DNA of 64,000 bases, from positions 1 through 64,000 of the forward strand of contig NZ_LDQA01000038.1 of assembly GCF_001475935.1 (NCBI RefSeq), written 5' to 3'. Positions 9,115 to 18,885 of this stretch are shown here, piece by piece. A program made the translations under genes and the position numbers. Origin of the DNA: Aureimonas ureilytica (GTDB lineage: Bacteria > Pseudomonadota > Alphaproteobacteria > Rhizobiales > Rhizobiaceae). The notes beneath the pieces are model-generated. The model worked only from the letters and a program-made list of their open reading frames with translations. It searched no databases and was not told the DNA's origin. Position 1 is the stretch's first letter. The number at the start of each line of letters is the position of its first letter.

Positions 9115-9864
9115 TCAGCCGCCCGGCGTCACGCGCGCCAAGGCGGCGAGGATCGTGCGTTCGGACTGGGCGAGATAGCGCTCCATCGCCTCGCTCGCCT
9201 CGCTCATGCGCCCGGCCTCCACATCGGCCAGAATGGCGGCGTTCATCTCGATATAGGGCGCGTGAAGAAGCTCGGGGTCGCGCAGCTGGCCAAAGCACAG
9301 GCGCAGCTCGGCGGCGACCTGCGCGTAGAAACCCGACAGTCGTTGGCTGTCGGCAAGATCCACGACGGCGGCGTGAAAGCGCATATTGGCGCTGCCGACC
9401 CCTTGCCAATCCTTCTCGGCGCAACAGGCGCGCGCCTCCGCCACCGCCGCGCGCATGCGCGCCACCGCCGGATGGCCGGGATAGGCACCGGCCAACGCAC
9501 GGCCTTCCAGCATCCGGCGCGCCCGGTAGATGTCGAGGATCGAAGCGGCCGAGGGCACCGACACGAAGACGCCGCGATGAGGCTCGTGCCGCAGAAGCCC
9601 GTCCTTGGTGAGAAGGCGGAAGACCTCGCGCAGCGTGTTGCGCGAGACGTCGAAGCTCGCCGCTAGCGCAGTCTCGGACAAGCGCTCGCCCGGCTTCAAC
9701 TCGCCCGCGATGATGCGGTCGCGCAAGCCTTCTGCGACCCGCGCGATCAGCGAGGTCGTGTTGCTCGCAACGGCGCTCAACGCGGCAGGCCGCGCCTGCG
9801 GGTCCAAAAGGCGTTCCTGATCTCGCGCGTCGGCATCGCCGTTCCTTCGCCCTGCCTCTCCCAT
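9115..9864 (-). CDS. GntR family transcriptional regulator, FCD type
   Basis: A 249-residue regulator. The N-terminal winged helix runs from about residue 40 to 105 (LRDRIIAGELKPGERLSETA then VSRNTLREVFRLL). A helical FCD ligand domain follows, with the metal-site pattern of this family (R, then MRFHAAVV). The ATG at 9864 is used; the frame stays open to a GTG at 9945, and neither has a clear ribosome site. It is divergent from the NRAMP-pxpA-pxpBC-carboxylase operon and likely controls it. Confidence 0.88.
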   Translation of the reverse strand: MGEAGRRNGDADARDQERLLDPQARPAALSAVASNTTSLIARVAEGLRDRIIAGELKPGERLSETALAASFDVSRNTLREVFRLLTKDGLLRHEPHRGVFVSVPSAASILDIYRARRMLEGRALAGAYPGHPAVARMRAAVAEARACCAEKDWQGVGSANMRFHAAVVDLADSQRLSGFYAQVAAELRLCFGQLRDPELLHAPYIEMNAAILADVEAGRMSEASEAMERYLAQSERTILAALARVTPGG

Positions 9865-9995
9865 CGTCGGCGGACCATCCGCCAAGCAAGGGCCGACATC
9901 AAGCCCACCGCCGGAGCGGCCAAGCGGATGGATCGCGAAATGCACAGGAGAGGGGCACGAGCCCGATCAATCATCGAGCGCGATGCTCAACAGCT

Positions 9996-10020
9996 GCACA
10001 GATTGCAGCACAGGATTGCA
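9996..10020. promoter_or_regulatory. Tandem direct repeat, candidate GntR-regulator operator
   Basis: GCACAGATTGCA (9996-10007) is followed directly by GCACAGGATTGCA (10008-10020). The second copy also forms the inverted repeat GATT-N5-AATC with bases up to 10026. The repeat lies about 105 bp before the NRAMP-like gene in the divergent region, where an operator for the neighbouring GntR protein is expected. The rest of 9865-10124 shows no gene. Confidence 0.4.
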
Positions 10021-10124
10021 AAAATCGTTGAACAATCTTGACGTCATCGTTCTGCTAAACGACAGTTCTCCCCAATTCCGCCTCAATCACACGGCGCGGG
10101 CCGCTGTCACGGGAGCCAAGACGC

Positions 10125-11393
10125 ATGAATCCAGTCCCTTCGCCTCGACCCGACGTGCCGCCCGCCTCATCGACCTTCGGGCGCGGCAACGAGTCCAAGC
10201 GCTTCGCGCTGATCTCGGCGGTGTTCCTGATGGCGACGGCCGCCAGCGGTCCCGGCTTCATCACTCAGACGGCGACCTTCACCCAGACCATGGGCGCGGC
10301 CTTCGCCTTCGGCATCCTGGCCTCGGTGATCATCGACTACATCGTCCAGATCAACATCTGGCGGATCGTCGCCGCCACGCGGATGCGCGCCTCCGACATC
10401 GCCAACGCGGCGATCCCGGGCTCGGGCTATCTTCTGGCCTTCCTCGTCATCCTCGGCGGCCTGTTCTTCAACATCGCCAATGTCGCGGGCGCGGGTCTCG
10501 GCCTCAACGCACTGGTGGGCCTCGATCCGAAGATCGGCGGCGCGCTGTCGGCGCTGCTCGCCATCGGCATCTTCCTGAACAAGCGGGCCGGCGGCGTGAT
10601 GGACCGCACGATGATCGCGCTCGGCGTCATCAAGATCGCGCTGATCCTCTTCGTCGCCTATTCCGCCAGCCCGCCGGTGGGCGAGGCGCTGCGCCAAACC
10701 GTCTGGCCCGATGTGATCGACTTCCCGACCATCACCACGATCGTCGGCGGCACGGTCGGCGGCTATCTCACCTATGCCGGCGCGCACCGCCTGCTCGACA
10801 AGGGGCTGGTCGGCAAGGAAAACATCCCCTCCGTCACCAAGGCCGCGCTGAACGGCATCACGGTGACGGGGATCATGCGCTTCATCCTGTTCCTCGGCAT
10901 TCTCGGCGTCGTGTCCTCGGGCGTCACGCTCGACCTGTCGGGCCGCACCGCCAACCCCGCCGCCCAGGCCTTCGGCCACGCGGTCGGCGAATTCGGCTTC
11001 CGCGTCTTCGGCCTGATCTTCTGGGCCGCCGGCATGAGCTCGATCATCGGCGCGGCCTATACGTCGATTTCCTTCATGACCGCCTTCAAGCCGGGCATGA
11101 GCGACCGCGCGCGCTCCTGGGCCACGGTCGTCTTCATCTCCGTGTCGCTCACCGTGTTCCTCGCCATCGGCACGACGCCCGCCGCCCTCCTCGTCTTCGT
11201 CGGCGGCTTCAACGGACTTGTCCTGCCCATCGGTTTGACCATCATCCTCTACGCCGCCTGGGCACGGCGCGATCTGATGGGCGATTACCGTCATCCTGTC
11301 TGGCTCTTCGGTCTCGGCGTCGCCACGGCCGCACTGACCTGGTGGATGGGCTATCGCTCCATCGGCCCGATCTTCGCCTTCCTCAGCCGCTGA
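10125..11393 (+). CDS. NRAMP family transporter in a 5-oxoprolinase operon
   Basis: An integral membrane protein of 422 residues with about 11 helices. The first helix carries [15 protein letters not shown], a variant of the NRAMP metal-binding DPGN helix that lacks the exact DPGN. Members next to pxpA/kipI/kipA, such as YcsG of B. subtilis, have the same variant. The altered site argues against ordinary Mn/Fe transport and makes uptake of the pathway substrate possible, though this is inference. First gene of the operon; pxpA follows after 20 bp. Confidence 0.82.
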   Translation: MNPVPSPRPDVPPASSTFGRGNESKRFALISAVFLMATAASGPGFITQTATFTQTMGAAFAFGILASVIIDYIVQINIWRIVAATRMRASDIANAAIPGSGYLLAFLVILGGLFFNIANVAGAGLGLNALVGLDPKIGGALSALLAIGIFLNKRAGGVMDRTMIALGVIKIALILFVAYSASPPVGEALRQTVWPDVIDFPTITTIVGGTVGGYLTYAGAHRLLDKGLVGKENIPSVTKAALNGITVTGIMRFILFLGILGVVSSGVTLDLSGRTANPAAQAFGHAVGEFGFRVFGLIFWAAGMSSIIGAAYTSISFMTAFKPGMSDRARSWATVVFISVSLTVFLAIGTTPAALLVFVGGFNGLVLPIGLTIILYAAWARRDLMGDYRHPVWLFGLGVATAALTWWMGYRSIGPIFAFLSR

Positions 11394-11412
11394 TCCGCAA
11401 AAGGAGTCCTCC

Positions 11413-12183
11413 ATGTCCGCCATCGACCTCAACAGCGATCTCGGCGAGGGCTACGGAGCCTGGGCCATGGGCGACGATGCCGCCATGCTCTCCATCGTCT
11501 CCAGCGCCAACATCGCCTGCGGCTTCCACGCGGGCGACCCGGCGGGCTTGCTGCGCAGTTTGCGCGAGGCGGCGGCGCGAGGCGTCTCGGTCGGCGCTCA
11601 CGTCTCCTATCCCGATCGCGTCGGCTTCGGCCGGCGCGACATGGACGTGGCCCATGACGAGTTGGTGGCCGATGTCGTCTACCAGATCGGCGCGCTTCAG
11701 GGTCTCGCCCGCGCGGCGGGCACGAGCGTCACCTACGTCAAGCCGCATGGCGCGCTCTACAATCGCATCGCGGGCGACGCCCGGCAGGGCCGCGCGGTGA
11801 TCGAGGGCATCCAGCTGGCCGACCCGTCGCTGGTGCTGATGGGCCTTGCCGGCGCGCCAATCCTGGCGCAGGCCGAAGCGGCCGGGCTCGCCACCGTCGC
11901 CGAAGCCTTTGCCGACCGCGCCTATACGCCGGAAGGCACGCTCGTGTCGCGGCGTGAGACTGGCGCGGTGATCCACGACCCCGCACTTGTCGCGTCCCGC
12001 ATGGTGCAACTGGCGAGAGACGGCACGCTCACCGCCATCGACGGCTCCACGATCCGCCTGGAAGCGCGCTCGATCTGCGTTCACGGCGACAGCCCCGGCG
12101 CGGTGGCCATCGCGCGCGCGGTGCGCGAGGCCTTCGAGCGGGAGGGCATCACTATTAAGAGCTTCACGGATCACGCGGCATGA
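11413..12183 (+). CDS. pxpA: 5-oxoprolinase subunit PxpA (LamB/YcsF family)
   Basis: A 256-residue protein with the family opening [14 protein letters not shown], the block [11 protein letters not shown] near 35-45 and [11 protein letters not shown]. PxpA with PxpB and PxpC forms the ATP-dependent prokaryotic 5-oxoprolinase, which opens 5-oxoproline to glutamate. The C-terminal CVHGDSPGA motif is also present. A good ribosome site (AAGGAG) precedes the ATG. The stop overlaps the next gene by four bases. Confidence 0.93.
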   Translation: MSAIDLNSDLGEGYGAWAMGDDAAMLSIVSSANIACGFHAGDPAGLLRSLREAAARGVSVGAHVSYPDRVGFGRRDMDVAHDELVADVVYQIGALQGLARAAGTSVTYVKPHGALYNRIAGDARQGRAVIEGIQLADPSLVLMGLAGAPILAQAEAAGLATVAEAFADRAYTPEGTLVSRRETGAVIHDPALVASRMVQLARDGTLTAIDGSTIRLEARSICVHGDSPGAVAIARAVREAFEREGITIKSFTDHAA

Positions 12184-12980
12184 GCGCGCTCGCCACCGCA
12201 GCCCAGATCGACAGCGCGCGGGACGCCCGTCTTCGCTACCGCGCCGGCCATGTCGCGCCGACGGCGGGCGTCGCGCCCGGCCTGACGCAGGCCAACATGA
12301 TCGTGCTGCCGCGCGACTGGGCCTTCGACTTCCTGCTCTATGCCCAGCGCAATCCGAAAGCCTGCCCGGTGCTGGATGTGACGGATGCCGGGTCCGTTTC
12401 GACGGTGCTGGCACCGGGTGCGGACCTGCGCACCGACCTGCCGCTCTATCGCATCTGGCGCGACGGCCAGCTGGCCGAGGAGGTGTCCGATGCCAGCGCC
12501 GCCTGGGCCGAGCATTCCGATCTCGTCGCCTTTCTGATCGGCTGTTCCTTCACCTTCGAGACGCCGCTGCTCAAAGCCGGGATTGAGGTCAGGCACATCA
12601 CCGATGGCACCAATGTGCCGATGTATCTGACCGACCAGCCCTGCCGTCCGGCCGGGCGGCTCAGGGGCCATCTCGTCGTCTCCATGCGCCCGATCGCGCC
12701 CGAGCGCGTGGCCGATGCCGCGATGATCTCGGGGCGTTTTCCGGCCGTGCACGGCTCGCCCGTCCATATCGGCGCGCCCGAGCGGCTTGGCATCCGCGAC
12801 CTCGCCAAGCCCGATTTCGGCGATGCCGTGCGCATCGAGCCCGGCGAAGTGCCGGTCTTCTGGGCCTGCGGCGTGACCCCGCAGGCGGCCGTCATGGCGT
12901 CCGGCGTGCCCTTCGCCATCACCCATTCGCCGGGGCACATGTTCGTGACCGACATTCCCGACGCCGCCTATCACGTCTGA
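12180..12980 (+). CDS. DUF1445 putative hydro-lyase (YcsI family)
   Basis: A 266-residue protein of the DUF1445/YcsI family, annotated as putative hydro-lyases and related to mammalian D-glutamate cyclase. Conserved blocks include [33 protein letters not shown], and the C-terminal [10 protein letters not shown] with [12 protein letters not shown]-glutamate cyclase makes 5-oxo-D-proline from D-glutamate, so a role in the same metabolite pool is reasonable, but the substrate is not proven. It overlaps pxpA by four bases. Confidence 0.88.
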   Translation: MSALATAAQIDSARDARLRYRAGHVAPTAGVAPGLTQANMIVLPRDWAFDFLLYAQRNPKACPVLDVTDAGSVSTVLAPGADLRTDLPLYRIWRDGQLAEEVSDASAAWAEHSDLVAFLIGCSFTFETPLLKAGIEVRHITDGTNVPMYLTDQPCRPAGRLRGHLVVSMRPIAPERVADAAMISGRFPAVHGSPVHIGAPERLGIRDLAKPDFGDAVRIEPGEVPVFWACGVTPQAAVMASGVPFAITHSPGHMFVTDIPDAAYHV

Positions 12981-12989
12981 GGTTCCGCC

Positions 12990-14606
12990 ATGCGTATCCT
13001 GCCGGTCAGTCTGCGGACCCTTCTGGTCGAACTCGCGGACTTGAACGAAACGCTCGCCCTCTTCGCCTCGCTCCAGGCCGAGCCTGTCGCGGGCGTGGAG
13101 GAGGTCATTCCCGCCGCGCGCACGCTGATGATCCGCTTCGAGCGGGATCTCATCTCCGCCGAGAGGCTGGCCGCTCATCTGGCCGAGCGCGACCTGTCCC
13201 GCCCGCCGGAGCGACAGGGCGCGCTGGTCGAAGTGCCGACGCTGTATGACGGCGAGGATCTGGAAGAGGTCGCGCGCCTCACCGGCCTCGACGTCGAAGA
13301 GGTGATCCAGCGCCACGCGGCGTCCGAGTTCACCGTCGCCTTTTCCGGCTTCGCGCCGGGCTTCGGCTATCTCGTGGGCGGCGACCCCGCGCTGCACGTG
13401 CCGCGCCGGCAGAGCCCGCGCACGCGCATTCCGGCGGGCTCGGTGGCGCTGGCCGGCGCCTTCAGCGGCGTCTATCCGCAGACGAGCCCCGGCGGCTGGC
13501 AGCTGATCGGCACGACGCCGGTGCCCATGTGGGACATCCAGCGCACGCCGCCCGCTTTCTTCCAGCCGGGAGACCGCGTACGCTTCGTGCCGATCGACGC
13601 CACTGAAGCCGCGCGCCTGAAGGGCGACATCGAAGCGCGGGCCACGCGGGCCCCGGAGCCCGACACCGCGCCCGGCGGGCTTCTCGTTCAGGCCGCGCCC
13701 ATGCCAGCCTTGTTTCAGGATCGCGGACGTTTCGGCGAAACGGGGCAGGGCGTCTCGGCGTCGGGTGCGCTGGATGCAGGCGCCATGCGCTTGGCCAACC
13801 GGCTTGTCGGCAATCGAAGCGACGCGCCGGTTCTCGAGATCACCGGCGGCGGCTTTCGGGTGGAAGCGCGCGAGGCAGCCGTGGTCGCGCTTGCCGGCGC
13901 GCCCGCGCCCTTGACGCTCACCGACGCATCCGGCCGTTCGCTCGCAGCAGAGACCGGGCAGGCGCTCGCGCTGGAGCCGGGCGACCACCTCACCCTCGGC
14001 GCACCCCGGCAGGGGATGCGGATCTATCTCGCGCTGCGCGGCGGCTTCGCGGTCGAGCCCGTGCTCGGCAGCGCCAGCACGGACACGCTCGCCCATGTCG
14101 GCCCGCCCGCTGTCACGACGGGCCATGTCCTGCGCGCCGATCCGGCCGCAGGTGCCATCATCGGCGCGGTGCAGCCCGCCGAGGAACTGCCCTTCCGCTG
14201 CCCCGCGCCCGGCGAGATCGTGACGCTCGACGTCGTGATGGGGCCGCGCACGAATTGGTTTACCGACGAGGCGATCCGCCTGTTCGAAACGCAGGTCTAT
14301 GAGGTGACGCCCCAGTCGAGCCGCGTCGGCATCCGGCTGGAAGGGGCCGAGCCTCTCGCCAAGCGCGATCAGGCCGAACTGCCGAGCGAGGGTACGGCGA
14401 CGGGGGCGATCCAGGTGCCCCATAGCGGCCAGCCGGTGCTGTTCCTTGCCGACCATCCGCTCACCGGCGGCTATCCGGTGATCGCGACCATCGCCGAATA
14501 TCATCTCGATCTCGCGGGCCAGATTCCGATCCGCGCCCGCATCCGTTTCCGTCCGATCCGCCCCTTTGCCGAGATCGCGCCCTCCGATCGACAGGACACA
14601 CCATGA
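12990..14606 (+). CDS. Fused 5-oxoprolinase subunits PxpB-PxpC (KipI-KipA)
   Basis: A 538-residue fusion. Residues 1-225 are PxpB/KipI ([50 protein letters not shown]). Residues 230-530 are PxpC/KipA ([22 protein letters not shown], the CT-type fold, then [24 protein letters not shown]). In many bacteria these are separate genes. Together they resemble the carboxyltransferase half of urea carboxylase, which matters because a biotin carboxylase-carrier fusion is encoded next, overlapping by four bases. Confidence 0.92.
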   Translation: MRILPVSLRTLLVELADLNETLALFASLQAEPVAGVEEVIPAARTLMIRFERDLISAERLAAHLAERDLSRPPERQGALVEVPTLYDGEDLEEVARLTGLDVEEVIQRHAASEFTVAFSGFAPGFGYLVGGDPALHVPRRQSPRTRIPAGSVALAGAFSGVYPQTSPGGWQLIGTTPVPMWDIQRTPPAFFQPGDRVRFVPIDATEAARLKGDIEARATRAPEPDTAPGGLLVQAAPMPALFQDRGRFGETGQGVSASGALDAGAMRLANRLVGNRSDAPVLEITGGGFRVEAREAAVVALAGAPAPLTLTDASGRSLAAETGQALALEPGDHLTLGAPRQGMRIYLALRGGFAVEPVLGSASTDTLAHVGPPAVTTGHVLRADPAAGAIIGAVQPAEELPFRCPAPGEIVTLDVVMGPRTNWFTDEAIRLFETQVYEVTPQSSRVGIRLEGAEPLAKRDQAELPSEGTATGAIQVPHSGQPVLFLADHPLTGGYPVIATIAEYHLDLAGQIPIRARIRFRPIRPFAEIAPSDRQDTP

Positions 14607-16336
14607 AGAAAGTCCTCATCGCCAATCGCGGCGAAATCGCCCTTCGCATCGTGCGCGCCTGCCGCGACGCGGGGCTCGGCTCCGTCGCCGTCTATGCCGA
14701 CACCGATGCCGACGCGCCTTTCGTGCGCGCGGCCGACGAGGCCTATGCGCTGTCGGGCGACAAGCCGTCCGACACCTATCTCGACGGGGCCAAGCTGGTT
14801 TCGATCGCCCTTCAGGCCGGGGCCGACGCCGTGCATCCGGGCTATGGCTTCCTGTCCGAACGGGCCGATTTCGCCCGCGCGGTGATCGAGGCCGGCCTGA
14901 TCTGGATCGGGCCGGACCCGGAGGTCATCGAGGCGCTGGGCGACAAGGTCGAGGCGCGGCGCATCGCGGCCGAAGTCGGTGCGCCTCTGGTCGCGGGCAG
15001 CGACGGGCCGGTCGGCTCGGCCGAGGAGGTCGTCGCCTTCGCGCGCGAGCACGGTCTGCCCATCGCCATCAAGGCCGCCTTCGGCGGCGGCGGGCGCGGG
15101 CTGAAGGTCGCCTGGGTCCTGGAGGAGGTCTCCGAACTCTATCATTCGGCCGTGCGCGAGGCGATCAGCGCCTTCGGCCGAGGCGAGTGCTATGTCGAGC
15201 GCTTCATCGACCGGCCGCGCCATGTCGAGGCGCAGGTTCTGGCCGATCGGCACGGCCATGTCGCCGTGCTGGGCACGCGCGACTGCTCGCTCCAGCGTCG
15301 CAACCAGAAGCTGGTCGAGGAAGCGCCCGCGCCCTTCCTGACCGACGAACAGCGCGCGCGCATCCACGAGGCGGCGCGCGCCATCTGCGCCCATGCCGGC
15401 TATACGGGCGCGGGCACGGTGGAATTCTTGCTCGGGCGTGACGGGATCATCTCCTTTCTGGAGGTCAACACGCGGCTTCAGGTCGAGCATCCCGTGACCG
15501 AGGAAACCACCGGCATCGATCTCGTGCGCGAGCAGTTTCGCATCGCGGACGGCCTGCCGCTCTCCTTCTCCGAAGTGCCCGCTCCGCGCGGCCATTCGAT
15601 CGAGTTCCGCATCAATGCCGAAGACCCGGCCAAGGGCTTCCTGCCGACGCCCGGCGAGGTCACGCGTTTCGACCCGCCGTCTGGGCCCGGCATCCGGCTG
15701 GACAGCGGCGTCGTTTCGGGTTCCCGCGTTCATCCCGCCTTCGATTCCATGCTGGCGAAGCTGATCGTGACGGGCGCGACGCGCGAGGAGGCGCTGGCCC
15801 GCGCCCGCCGCGCCCTTTCGGAATTTCAAATCGAAGGCGTTTCCACCGTTCTGCCCTTCCACCGCGCGGCTCTGGACGCGCCGGACTTCACTGCCGAGAA
15901 CGGGTTCAACGTCCACACGCGCTGGATCGAGACCGATTTTGCCGAAACCCTTGCCGCGCAGACTCGGCCAGAGCCGCTGGCGGGCGAGGCCATGCTACGC
16001 CTCTTCGTGGAGATCGACGGCAAGCGCGTGTCGCTGGGCCTGCCGGCAAGCTTCGCGAGAGGGCTCGGCGGCCTGTCCGCGCCAGCGGGCACGAGCGGGG
16101 CAGCCGCCCCCATCAGCGATCGGAACGGCGTGACCGCGCCGGTCGCCGGCACGCTGCAAGCCTGGCGCTACGCCGATGGCGACGCGGTGGAGGCGGGCGC
16201 GCTGCTCGTGTCCATGGAGGCGATGAAGATGGAAACCGCCGTTCATGCCCCGACCTCCGGCCGCCTGCGCATCCTGGCGCAGGCGGGCTATCAGGACGCC
16301 GGTGCTTTGATCGCCCGCATCGAAACCACACTTTGA
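14603..16336 (+). CDS. Biotin carboxylase fused to biotin carboxyl carrier domain
   Basis: A 577-residue protein. Residues 1-445 are an AccC-type biotin carboxylase with ATP-grasp ([34 protein letters not shown]). A linker follows, then a biotinyl domain at about 505-575 with the biotinylation site EAMKMET centred on K542. No carboxyltransferase gene of the acyl-CoA type is adjacent. The only carboxyltransferase-like partner is the PxpB-PxpC fusion just upstream. The pair therefore has the parts of urea carboxylase (BC, CT, BCCP) on two chains. A lactam or amide substrate is likely; fatty acid synthesis is not. Confidence 0.9.
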   Translation: MKKVLIANRGEIALRIVRACRDAGLGSVAVYADTDADAPFVRAADEAYALSGDKPSDTYLDGAKLVSIALQAGADAVHPGYGFLSERADFARAVIEAGLIWIGPDPEVIEALGDKVEARRIAAEVGAPLVAGSDGPVGSAEEVVAFAREHGLPIAIKAAFGGGGRGLKVAWVLEEVSELYHSAVREAISAFGRGECYVERFIDRPRHVEAQVLADRHGHVAVLGTRDCSLQRRNQKLVEEAPAPFLTDEQRARIHEAARAICAHAGYTGAGTVEFLLGRDGIISFLEVNTRLQVEHPVTEETTGIDLVREQFRIADGLPLSFSEVPAPRGHSIEFRINAEDPAKGFLPTPGEVTRFDPPSGPGIRLDSGVVSGSRVHPAFDSMLAKLIVTGATREEALARARRALSEFQIEGVSTVLPFHRAALDAPDFTAENGFNVHTRWIETDFAETLAAQTRPEPLAGEAMLRLFVEIDGKRVSLGLPASFARGLGGLSAPAGTSGAAAPISDRNGVTAPVAGTLQAWRYADGDAVEAGALLVSMEAMKMETAVHAPTSGRLRILAQAGYQDAGALIARIETTL

Positions 16337-16551
16337 AGGCGTGCGCGCGGGCTCGTTTTCAGCACCAGCCTCGCGCGAAACTCGCTCTTGTTGTATTCGC
16401 GCGCGGATTTTGCGGAAAAGATTAGGGCTTAGGTCAGGCTCACGAATTAGATCACGTCAACGGGAGGTTCGTTCGGTCCATCGGAAAAAGTCGGCGGCGC
16501 AAGCCAAAGGCAGGGTTCGGTCACCGAGTTCATGACCACAAGGACGGATCG

Positions 16552-18675
16552 GTGACCTACGAAACCTTCGACGCCTCGGCCGGCACGGCGAATCTGTGGT
16601 CCATCGCGGACGCGTCGGTCGAGATCGCCGTGAGGGATGGCGATCCGTTCGGATGGAGAAGTCGCTGGTCGGTCTCCTGCGAGTTGGCGCGCCTCGTCGG
16701 CCTGCGTCCGGGCGCCGCGCGGTCGCGCCATGCCTTCCGCATTCTCCGGCATGTCCATCCCGACGATCTCTGGGAGAACTTGGCCAAGGTCCACGCCGCG
16801 CTGCGCGATACAGCACCGAGCAGCCTCGCCGATCTACGCTTCCGGCTGTCTACGCTGATGGATGGCGAGCGCTGGTACCGCTTTGTCGGGACGATCCTGC
16901 GCGACGCTTCCGGGGCTTTGGTTCGCGTTTCGGGCTCGCTCAGCGAAGCCGGTCAGGACGGCTACGACCAGCCCCAGGCGCGCGGTCAAAGCGCGCTCCA
17001 AGCGGAATGGCTCCGCGTCAACGCCCAGCATGAGGCGGGTGGGGAGCGCTTCCGGCAGATCGCCATGAACTCCATCGATGGAATCTGCTGCACCGACGCG
17101 AACGGCATCGTCACCTTCTGGAATGCGGCCTGCGAGCGGCTTCACGGCCTATCCAGCGAGGAGATGATCGGCTGCCATATCGACCGAGTGAACGTACCGG
17201 AGGCGCAGTTCGGCGACGCGTTCGAGGCGGCGGCCTTATCGAAGCTCAATACGAGCTTCGAGTTCGAGGTTCTGGCGGCCGGCAACCAGCGTGCTTCCGT
17301 GGAATTGACCTGCTGCACCTGGCTGGAAAACGGTGAGCGCTGCTTCGGGTACATCGTCCGCGATACGAGGGAACGCAAGGCACGCGAGCGTTTCGTGGCA
17401 GAGCTCGCCAGCCGCGATCCGCTGACCAGCCTGACCAATCGCGCCGCTTTGACCGACCATATCGAGCGCTTGCGCGAAAGCGGACGGCCCTTTGCCGTTC
17501 TCATGATCGACCTCGACGGGTTCAAGGACGTCAACGACACGCTCGGCCACGAGAATGGCGACGAGGTTCTGAAGGTCGTGGCGCTTCGAATGCTCGGCTG
17601 CATCAAACCGGGCGACATCGTGGCGCGTTTCGGCGGCGACGAGTTCACCATCGTCCTCGGCGGCGAGGATGCGTCCGCGCGCTGCCCCCTCGTGGCGCAG
17701 GAGGTGATCACGACCCTTTCCCAGCCGGTTTGGGTCGGGGATGAAATGGCGTTTCTAGGCGCCAGCATCGGCATGGCGCGCGCGCCCGAGCATGGCCGAA
17801 CCCCATCGGCGCTCCTGTCCTCGGCCGACACGGCGCTTTACGTCGCCAAGGGTCAGGGGCGTGGGCGTGCCGTCTGGTTTGCTCCCGTGATGCGTCGCAA
17901 GGCCATGAAGCTCAACGCCTCCCGCCGGCAAATCCGCGACGCGATCGAGTGGAAGGAATTCGAACTCTTCTACCAGCCGCAATACGCGCTGACCGATCTC
18001 TCGCTGACGGGCGCCGAAGCCCTGCTGCGCTGGCGTCACCCGGTGGAAGGCATCCTGACGCCGGATCGGTTCTTGTCGGTTCTGGAAGGAAACCCGCTCG
18101 CCATCGAGGTGGGAGACTGGATCGTCGAGGAAGCCTGCCGTCAGGCAGCGATCTGGCGGCGCATACAGCCGAGCTTCCGTATGGGCGTCAACCTCTTCAC
18201 CGCGCAGCTTCAGGACCCTGCGCTCGGCGCCAAGGTCGAAGCAGCTTTGGCGCAGCAGGGGCTCGGCGGCGATGCCCTCGAGCTCGAAATCCCCGAAACG
18301 GTTCAGCTCAGCGCCGACGCGAGGCTGAAATCCATGCTGGGTCGGCTGATGAAAAACGGCGTCGGCATCGCCTTCGACGATTACGGCACAGGCTATGCCT
18401 CCTTCTCCAGCCTGCGCGATTTCCCACTCACGCGGCTGAAGATCGACCGAAGCTTCGTTCAGGGCATGGACACGTCCGAACTCGACAAGGCCGTGGTGGA
18501 ATCGATCCTGCTCCTGGGCCGACGGCTCGGCGTGGACGTGATCGCGGAAGGCATCGAGACGGAAGCGCATCAAACGGCGCTCCGCGCACAAGGGTGCCTC
18601 GAAGGGCAGGGCTATCTCTTCGGCCGCCCGATCTCGGCGACGTCCTTCTCCCAGACCTATTTCGCATCGATCTGA
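16552..18675 (+). CDS. PAS-GGDEF-EAL cyclic di-GMP protein
   Basis: A 707-residue, apparently soluble protein. An N-terminal PAS-like region (about 20-125) and a PAS domain (about 163-285) precede a GGDEF domain with intact GGDEF at 361-365 and an EAL domain with EALLRW at 489 and DDYGTG near 605. Both synthase and phosphodiesterase motifs look intact. The inhibitory RxxD site reads KPGD, so product inhibition is probably lost. The start is GTG. The upstream 215 bp (16337-16551) show no gene. Confidence 0.9.
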   Translation: MTYETFDASAGTANLWSIADASVEIAVRDGDPFGWRSRWSVSCELARLVGLRPGAARSRHAFRILRHVHPDDLWENLAKVHAALRDTAPSSLADLRFRLSTLMDGERWYRFVGTILRDASGALVRVSGSLSEAGQDGYDQPQARGQSALQAEWLRVNAQHEAGGERFRQIAMNSIDGICCTDANGIVTFWNAACERLHGLSSEEMIGCHIDRVNVPEAQFGDAFEAAALSKLNTSFEFEVLAAGNQRASVELTCCTWLENGERCFGYIVRDTRERKARERFVAELASRDPLTSLTNRAALTDHIERLRESGRPFAVLMIDLDGFKDVNDTLGHENGDEVLKVVALRMLGCIKPGDIVARFGGDEFTIVLGGEDASARCPLVAQEVITTLSQPVWVGDEMAFLGASIGMARAPEHGRTPSALLSSADTALYVAKGQGRGRAVWFAPVMRRKAMKLNASRRQIRDAIEWKEFELFYQPQYALTDLSLTGAEALLRWRHPVEGILTPDRFLSVLEGNPLAIEVGDWIVEEACRQAAIWRRIQPSFRMGVNLFTAQLQDPALGAKVEAALAQQGLGGDALELEIPETVQLSADARLKSMLGRLMKNGVGIAFDDYGTGYASFSSLRDFPLTRLKIDRSFVQGMDTSELDKAVVESILLLGRRLGVDVIAEGIETEAHQTALRAQGCLEGQGYLFGRPISATSFSQTYFASI

Positions 18676-18732
18676 CGGCTGGCGCTTCGACATAGAAACG
18701 GCGCGCTCCCTAAACGCGCCCATCGCCAGCCG
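18676..18732 (+). terminator. Nested stem-loop after the GGDEF-EAL gene
   Basis: CGGCTGGCG at 18676-18684 pairs with CGCCAGCCG at 18724-18732. Inside, GGCGCG (18700-18705) pairs with CGCGCC (18715-18720). The structure begins directly at the stop codon. It lacks a U tract but is a plausible transcription end between this gene and the peptide synthetase gene. Confidence 0.5.
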
Positions 18733-18885
18733 ATGAGCGCTGGATCACGATCCCGTGTTGGGTTCTTAGCCATCGCCGGAAGTCTGCCCGTCATGCTTCC
18801 GCCGTCTTCATCTCTCGCTACGGCGTCTATATGCAGTCCTCGCGGCAGTGCGCCCGCAGCGGGTGGAACGGGATAAGACAGATCG

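Noticed and set aside
12171-14504. 777-residue open frame on the minus strand
   Set aside because: It lies entirely opposite the DUF1445 and PxpB-PxpC genes, which have clear family motifs. Its translation is His/Arg/Gly-rich without recognisable domains, typical of antisense frames in high-GC DNA.
14603-16336. Biotin carboxylase as part of ordinary acetyl-CoA carboxylase
   Set aside because: The carrier domain is fused, no accA/accD-like gene is near, and the gene overlaps the PxpB-PxpC fusion.
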